This document shows, piece after piece, positions 28,644-32,083 of a stretch of DNA of 32,083 bases (position 1 is its first letter; each line of letters opens with the position of its first letter). The position numbers and the translations under genes were made by a program. Under the pieces are notes generated by a model. It had not been told where the DNA came from, ran no database searches, and was given only the letters and a program-made list of their open reading frames with translations. The stretch comes from Betaproteobacteria bacterium UBA7395 (GTDB taxonomy: Bacteria > Pseudomonadota > Gammaproteobacteria > Burkholderiales > Rhodocyclaceae), in contig DKNF01000123.1 in NCBI GenBank assembly GCA_002470165.1, forward strand, positions 16,722-48,804, in the 5' to 3' direction.

Positions 28644-29404
28644 TCCGGTTCGACTGCGTGACCATCTTTCCGGAGATGTTCGCCGCCGTGACGCAAAGCG
28701 GTATTACCCGACGGGCGCTGGAAGAAGGGCGCTGGGCCTGGCAAGGCTGGAATCCCAGGGATTTCGCCGAAAACGCCTGGCGTCGCGTCGATGATCGTCC
28801 CTTCGGCGGCGGACCGGGCATGCTGATGCAGCCGGGGCCGCTGGAGAAGGCGATTGCTGCAGCAAAGGCGCAGCAGCAGGCAGCGGGCCTGGCGAGCAGC
28901 CGGGTCATCTACCTGTCGCCGCAGGGCGCGCCGCTGACCCACGAACGGGTCATGCAGCTGGCGAGCGGCGAAGCGGGGCTGATCCTGCTGTGCGGCCGCT
29001 ATGAAGGAATCGACGAGCGTCTGATCGAGCGCTGTGTCGATGAGGAAATTTCGATCGGGGATTTCGTGCTCTCCGGGGGCGAATTGCCGGCGATGGTGCT
29101 GATCGATGCCATTGTCCGCCAGTTGCCCGGGGTGCTCGGCGATGCCGCTTCGGCGGTGGAAGATTCGTTTGTCGGTGGTCTGCTGGATTGTCCGCACTAC
29201 ACCCGTCCCGAGGTTTACGAGGGAATGGCGGTGCCTGAAGTGCTGATCTCCGGCGATCACAAGAAAATTCGTCGTTGGCGGCTCAAGCAGTCGCTGGCGC
29301 GGACCCGGAAGCGTCGCCCGGATTTGCTGGCGCACCGCAGTCTGACTGCGGAGGAAACGCAACTCCTCACGGAAATATCCGGAGAGGAGCAATGCGGTGA
29401 GTAA
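28640..29404 (+). CDS. trmD: tRNA (guanine37-N1)-methyltransferase TrmD
   Basis: TrmD methylates G37 next to the anticodon and prevents frameshifts. The 254-residue protein has [22 protein letters not shown] (51-61), LSPQG (92-96), GRYEGIDER (119-127) and [11 protein letters not shown] (138-148), the last forming the trefoil knot that binds S-adenosylmethionine. The start is a GTG at 28640 overlapping the rimM stop (GTGA). A GTG at 28625 would add five residues but is less like relatives. Confidence 0.97.
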   Translation: MIRFDCVTIFPEMFAAVTQSGITRRALEEGRWAWQGWNPRDFAENAWRRVDDRPFGGGPGMLMQPGPLEKAIAAAKAQQQAAGLASSRVIYLSPQGAPLTHERVMQLASGEAGLILLCGRYEGIDERLIERCVDEEISIGDFVLSGGELPAMVLIDAIVRQLPGVLGDAASAVEDSFVGGLLDCPHYTRPEVYEGMAVPEVLISGDHKKIRRWRLKQSLARTRKRRPDLLAHRSLTAEETQLLTEISGEEQCGE

Positions 29405-29426
29405 TGTTTTATAAAAAGGATCTCAC

Positions 29427-29798
29427 ATGAACCTGATTCAACAGCTGGAACAAGAAGAAATCGCCCGCCTGGGCAAGACCATTCCCGACTTCGCACCGGG
29501 CGACACCGTTGTCGTTCAAGTGAAGGTCAAGGAAGGCAACCGCGAGCGTCTGCAGGCTTACGAAGGCGTCGTCATCGCCAAGCGTAACCGTGGCCTGAAC
29601 TCGAACTTCATCGTCCGCAAGATTTCTTCGGGCGAAGGCGTCGAGCGTACCTTCCAGACCTATTCGCCGCTGGTTGCGTCGATCGAACTCAAGCGTCGCG
29701 GTGACGTCCGTCGCGCCAAGCTGTACTACCTCCGCGACCGTTCGGGCAAGTCCGCACGCATCAAGGAAAAGCTGCCGGCGAAGAAGGCTTCCGCCTGA
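29427..29798 (+). CDS. rplS: 50S ribosomal protein L19
   Basis: L19 sits at the subunit interface. The 123-residue protein shows [31 protein letters not shown] and a basic C-terminus. AAGGAT precedes the ATG. It ends the operon before a strong terminator. Confidence 0.99.
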   Translation: MNLIQQLEQEEIARLGKTIPDFAPGDTVVVQVKVKEGNRERLQAYEGVVIAKRNRGLNSNFIVRKISSGEGVERTFQTYSPLVASIELKRRGDVRRAKLYYLRDRSGKSARIKEKLPAKKASA

Positions 29799-29821
29799 TC
29801 GACGGTTTGCTGCAGGACATG

Positions 29822-29846
29822 AAAAGGGGCTTCGGCCCCTTTTTTT
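29822..29846 (+). terminator. Rho-independent terminator of the rpsP operon
   Basis: A GGGGC-TTCG-GCCCC hairpin (29826-29839), extended by A-T pairs, with a stable TTCG loop and a run of seven T. Confidence 0.95.
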
Positions 29847-29867
29847 CGTCTACGGAAAATGCCGGGC

Positions 29868-29894
29868 AACAAAAAAAGAGGCCGTAGCCTCTTT
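29868..29894 (-). terminator. Rho-independent terminator of folE2
   Basis: On the minus strand an 8-base stem AAAGAGGC/GCCTCTTT (29875-29882 with 29887-29894) has a 4-base loop and is followed by seven T in total. Confidence 0.9.
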
Positions 29895-29922
29895 GGGATG
29901 AATCCGGGGCAGACCGCGGCAG

Positions 29923-30717
29923 TCAGCCGTTTTTCTTGTCCCGCTCGATCAGCGCATACGCCGAGTGGTTGTGGATCGATTCGAAATTCTCCGATTCGAC
30001 GACGTAGGCGTCGATGCGCGGCTCGGCGTTGAGGCGGGCGGCGACGTCGCGGACCATGTCCTCGACGAACTTGGGGTTGTCGTAGGCACGTTCGGTGACG
30101 TATTTTTCGTCCGGGCGCTTCAGCAGACCGAACAGTTCGCAGGAGGCCTCGGACTCGACCAGTTGCACCAGCTCCTCGATCCAGACGAAATCGTTGGTGC
30201 GGGCGGTGACGGTGACGTGCGAGCGCTGGTTGTGGGCGCCGCGTTCGGAAATCTTCTTCGAGCACGGGCACAGGCTGGTGACCGGGACGACGACCTTGGT
30301 CGAGGTGACGATCTCACCGTTCTTGATGTCGCCGATGAAGGTGACGTCGTAGTCCATCAGGCTCTGCACGCCGGAGATCGGCGCCGTCTTGTTGATGAAG
30401 TAGGGGAAGTTCATCTCGATGTGGCCGGTTTCGGCTTCGAGCTTGACGATCATGTCCTGGAGCATGGCCGGGAAGTTCTCGACCGAGATCTCGCGTTCGT
30501 GGCTGTTCAGGATTTCCACGAAGCGTGACATGTGCGTGCCCTTGAAGTTGTGCGGCAGGCCGACGTACATGTTGAAGACGGCGATGGTGTGCTGGACGCC
30601 GGCGGCCTTGTCGCCGACCTTGACCGGGTGGCGGATCGACTTGATGCCGACCTTGTTGATGGCGATCTGGCGGGTGTCGGCGGAGTTCTGGACGTCAGGG
30701 ATGCTGGTAGTGGTCAT
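29923..30717 (-). CDS. folE2: GTP cyclohydrolase FolE2 (type IB)
   Basis: FolE2 converts GTP to 7,8-dihydroneopterin triphosphate, the entry to folate and related pterins, and can use metals other than zinc. The 264 residues match. The metal/catalytic cysteine lies in [21 protein letters not shown] (about 147-167), of which the first SLCPCSK is the family hallmark, and the C-terminus has [10 protein letters not shown]. The ATG overlaps the dxs stop as ATGA. Together with PabB-PabC in this window it gives two branches of folate synthesis. Confidence 0.97.
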   Translation of the reverse strand: MTTTSIPDVQNSADTRQIAINKVGIKSIRHPVKVGDKAAGVQHTIAVFNMYVGLPHNFKGTHMSRFVEILNSHEREISVENFPAMLQDMIVKLEAETGHIEMNFPYFINKTAPISGVQSLMDYDVTFIGDIKNGEIVTSTKVVVPVTSLCPCSKKISERGAHNQRSHVTVTARTNDFVWIEELVQLVESEASCELFGLLKRPDEKYVTERAYDNPKFVEDMVRDVAARLNAEPRIDAYVVESENFESIHNHSAYALIERDKKNG

Positions 30718-32083
30718 TGTGCTGTTCTGTCGGGTGATTGATTGGCCAGGCGTTCGCGCACGCTGCGCACGATGCCGTCCTTGTCGAGGCCGAGCTCGGC
30801 GAGGAGCTGACCCTGTTCGCCATGATCGATGAAACGATCCGGCAGGCCGAGACGCAGCACGGCCACGTTCAACCCGCGTTCGGCCAGCACCCGCTCGATT
30901 TCCGAGCCGGCACCGCCAATCACGGCATTCTCTTCGATGCTGACGAGCAGCGAATGGTTCCCCGCCAGCTCGACAATCAGTTCGATGTCGAGCGGCTTGA
31001 CGAAGCGCATGTTGGCGACCGTCGCGTCGAGCACCTCGCCGGCGGCTTCGGCGGCGGCGACCAGGCTGCCGAAGGCAAGCAGGGCGACGCCCTGGCCGCG
31101 ACGGCGGATTTCACCCTTGCCCAGCGGCAGCGTGTCGAGCTCGCTCGACGGCTGCGTGCCGGTACCGCCGCCGCGTGGGTAGCGGACCAGGCTGGGGCCG
31201 TCATGGGCGAAGGCGGTGGATAGCAGGCGCCGGCATTCGGCTTCGTCGGCGGGGGTCATCACCACCATGTTCGGGATGCAGGCGGCGAAGGACAGGTCGA
31301 AGGTGCCGTGATGGGTCGGGCCGTCGGCACCAACCAGGCCGCCACGGTCGACGGCGAAGACGACCGGCAGGTTCTGCAGGGCGACGTCGTGGATCAACTG
31401 GTCGTAGGCGCGCTGCAGGAAGGTCGAGTAGATGGCGACGACCGGCTTCAGTCCTTCGCAGGCCAGTCCGGCGGCGAAGGTCACGGCGTGCTGCTCGGCG
31501 ATGCCGACATCGTGGTAACGGTCGGCGAATTCGCTGGCGAAGCGGACCATGCCGGAACCTTCGCGCATCGCCGGGGTGATCGCCACCAGGCGCGAATCGG
31601 CGCGCGCCATGTCGCACAGCCAGTCACCGAAGACCTGGGTATAGGTCAGCTTGCCGCCGCCCTTGCCGCTGGCGATGCCCTGGTCGGCGGAGAACTTGCC
31701 GACGCCGTGGTAGAGGATGGGGTCGCTCTCGGCCAGCTTGTAGCCCTGGCCCTTCTTGGTGATCACGTGCAGGAACTTCGGGCCCTTGAGTTGCTTGAGG
31801 TTCTCCAGCGTCGGGATCAGCGCGTCGAGGTCGTGGCCGTCGATGGGGCCGTAGTAATGGAAACCGAATTCCTCGAACAGCGTGCCCGGGGCGATCATGC
31901 CCTTGACGTGCTCCTCGGCGCGGCGCGCCAGTTCGAGCAGCGGCGGGGCGAAGCCGAGCATGTGCCGGCCGGCCTCGCGGGCGGCGTTGTAAGTCTTGCT
32001 CGAGGTCAGACGGGTCAGGATGTTGTTCAGCGCGCCGACCGGCGGCGAGATCGACATCTCGTTGTCGTTGAGGATGACCAGCA
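30714..32083 (-). CDS. dxs: 1-deoxy-D-xylulose-5-phosphate synthase, C-terminal part
   Basis: Dxs joins pyruvate and glyceraldehyde 3-phosphate, the first step of the MEP isoprenoid pathway, and supplies thiamin and pyridoxal synthesis. The gene runs off the window's end; about 455 residues are visible and about 160 N-terminal residues, with the ThDP GDG motif, are missing. Visible parts are [24 protein letters not shown], the central transketolase domain with [17 protein letters not shown] (catalytic Glu) and RYPRGGG, and the C-terminal transketolase domain. It overlaps folE2 by ATGA. Confidence 0.98.
   Translation of the reverse strand, partial: LVILNDNEMSISPPVGALNNILTRLTSSKTYNAAREAGRHMLGFAPPLLELARRAEEHVKGMIAPGTLFEEFGFHYYGPIDGHDLDALIPTLENLKQLKGPKFLHVITKKGQGYKLAESDPILYHGVGKFSADQGIASGKGGGKLTYTQVFGDWLCDMARADSRLVAITPAMREGSGMVRFASEFADRYHDVGIAEQHAVTFAAGLACEGLKPVVAIYSTFLQRAYDQLIHDVALQNLPVVFAVDRGGLVGADGPTHHGTFDLSFAACIPNMVVMTPADEAECRRLLSTAFAHDGPSLVRYPRGGGTGTQPSSELDTLPLGKGEIRRRGQGVALLAFGSLVAAAEAAGEVLDATVANMRFVKPLDIELIVELAGNHSLLVSIEENAVIGGAGSEIERVLAERGLNVAVLRLGLPDRFIDHGEQGQLLAELGLDKDGIVRSVRERLANQSPDRTAQ

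Overview
The window looks like a core-genome segment of a GC-rich betaproteobacterium, most likely of the order Rhodocyclales (Dechloromonas/Azonexus-like). The basis is protein similarity recalled from those groups and the gene order: clpS-clpA, pepA-holC-valS, sigma factor-DUF3619-DUF3106-RDD upstream of ilvBHC-pssA-leuA, rpsP-rimM-trmD-rplS, and dxs-folE2. I see no rRNA, tRNA, CRISPR array, prophage, transposase or integrase. Coding density is very high and many neighbouring genes overlap by 1 to 4 bases.

Layout. 1-993: 3' part of a chemoreceptor with an extra C-terminal sensor-like domain. 1002-4692 (minus): clpS-clpA, a terminator, then rraA and a DUF922 putative exported metalloprotease. 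4936-5139 (plus): a cold-shock gene with a long leader. 5207-6484 (minus): moaC-soxY-soxZ, an orphan thiosulfate-carrier pair. 6549-9998 (plus): a BepA-like periplasmic M48 protease, a TusA-family protein, and a fused PabB-PabC protein for p-aminobenzoate. 10024-15231 (minus): pepA-holC-acidic protein-valS. 15305-17463 (plus): lptF-lptG for LPS export. 17413-19323 (minus): sigma factor, DUF3619 membrane protein, DUF3106 exported protein, RDD membrane protein. 19443-25189 (plus): ilvB-ilvH-ilvC, then pssA and leuA, so branched-chain amino acid synthesis surrounds a phospholipid gene. 25217-27715 (minus): a PilZ-like protein, a WrbA-like flavoprotein and a DUF2069 membrane protein. 27864-29798 (plus): rpsP-rimM-trmD-rplS. 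29923-32083 (minus): the 3' part of dxs and then folE2.

Most of the window is ordinary housekeeping. The points most worth a second look are these. Three genes (DUF922, pabBC, the sigma factor) have homology-supported N-termini that lack any ATG, GTG or TTG start, and two of these seem to start at CTG. A sigma factor overlaps a single-pass membrane protein by ATGA, which suggests an undescribed sigma/anti-sigma-like unit. soxYZ lies without other sox genes behind moaC. A large imperfect inverted repeat lies between ilvC and pssA. A 15-base palindrome covers the predicted -10 of pepA in the pepA/lptF divergent region. I do not see convincing evidence of a wholly new system.
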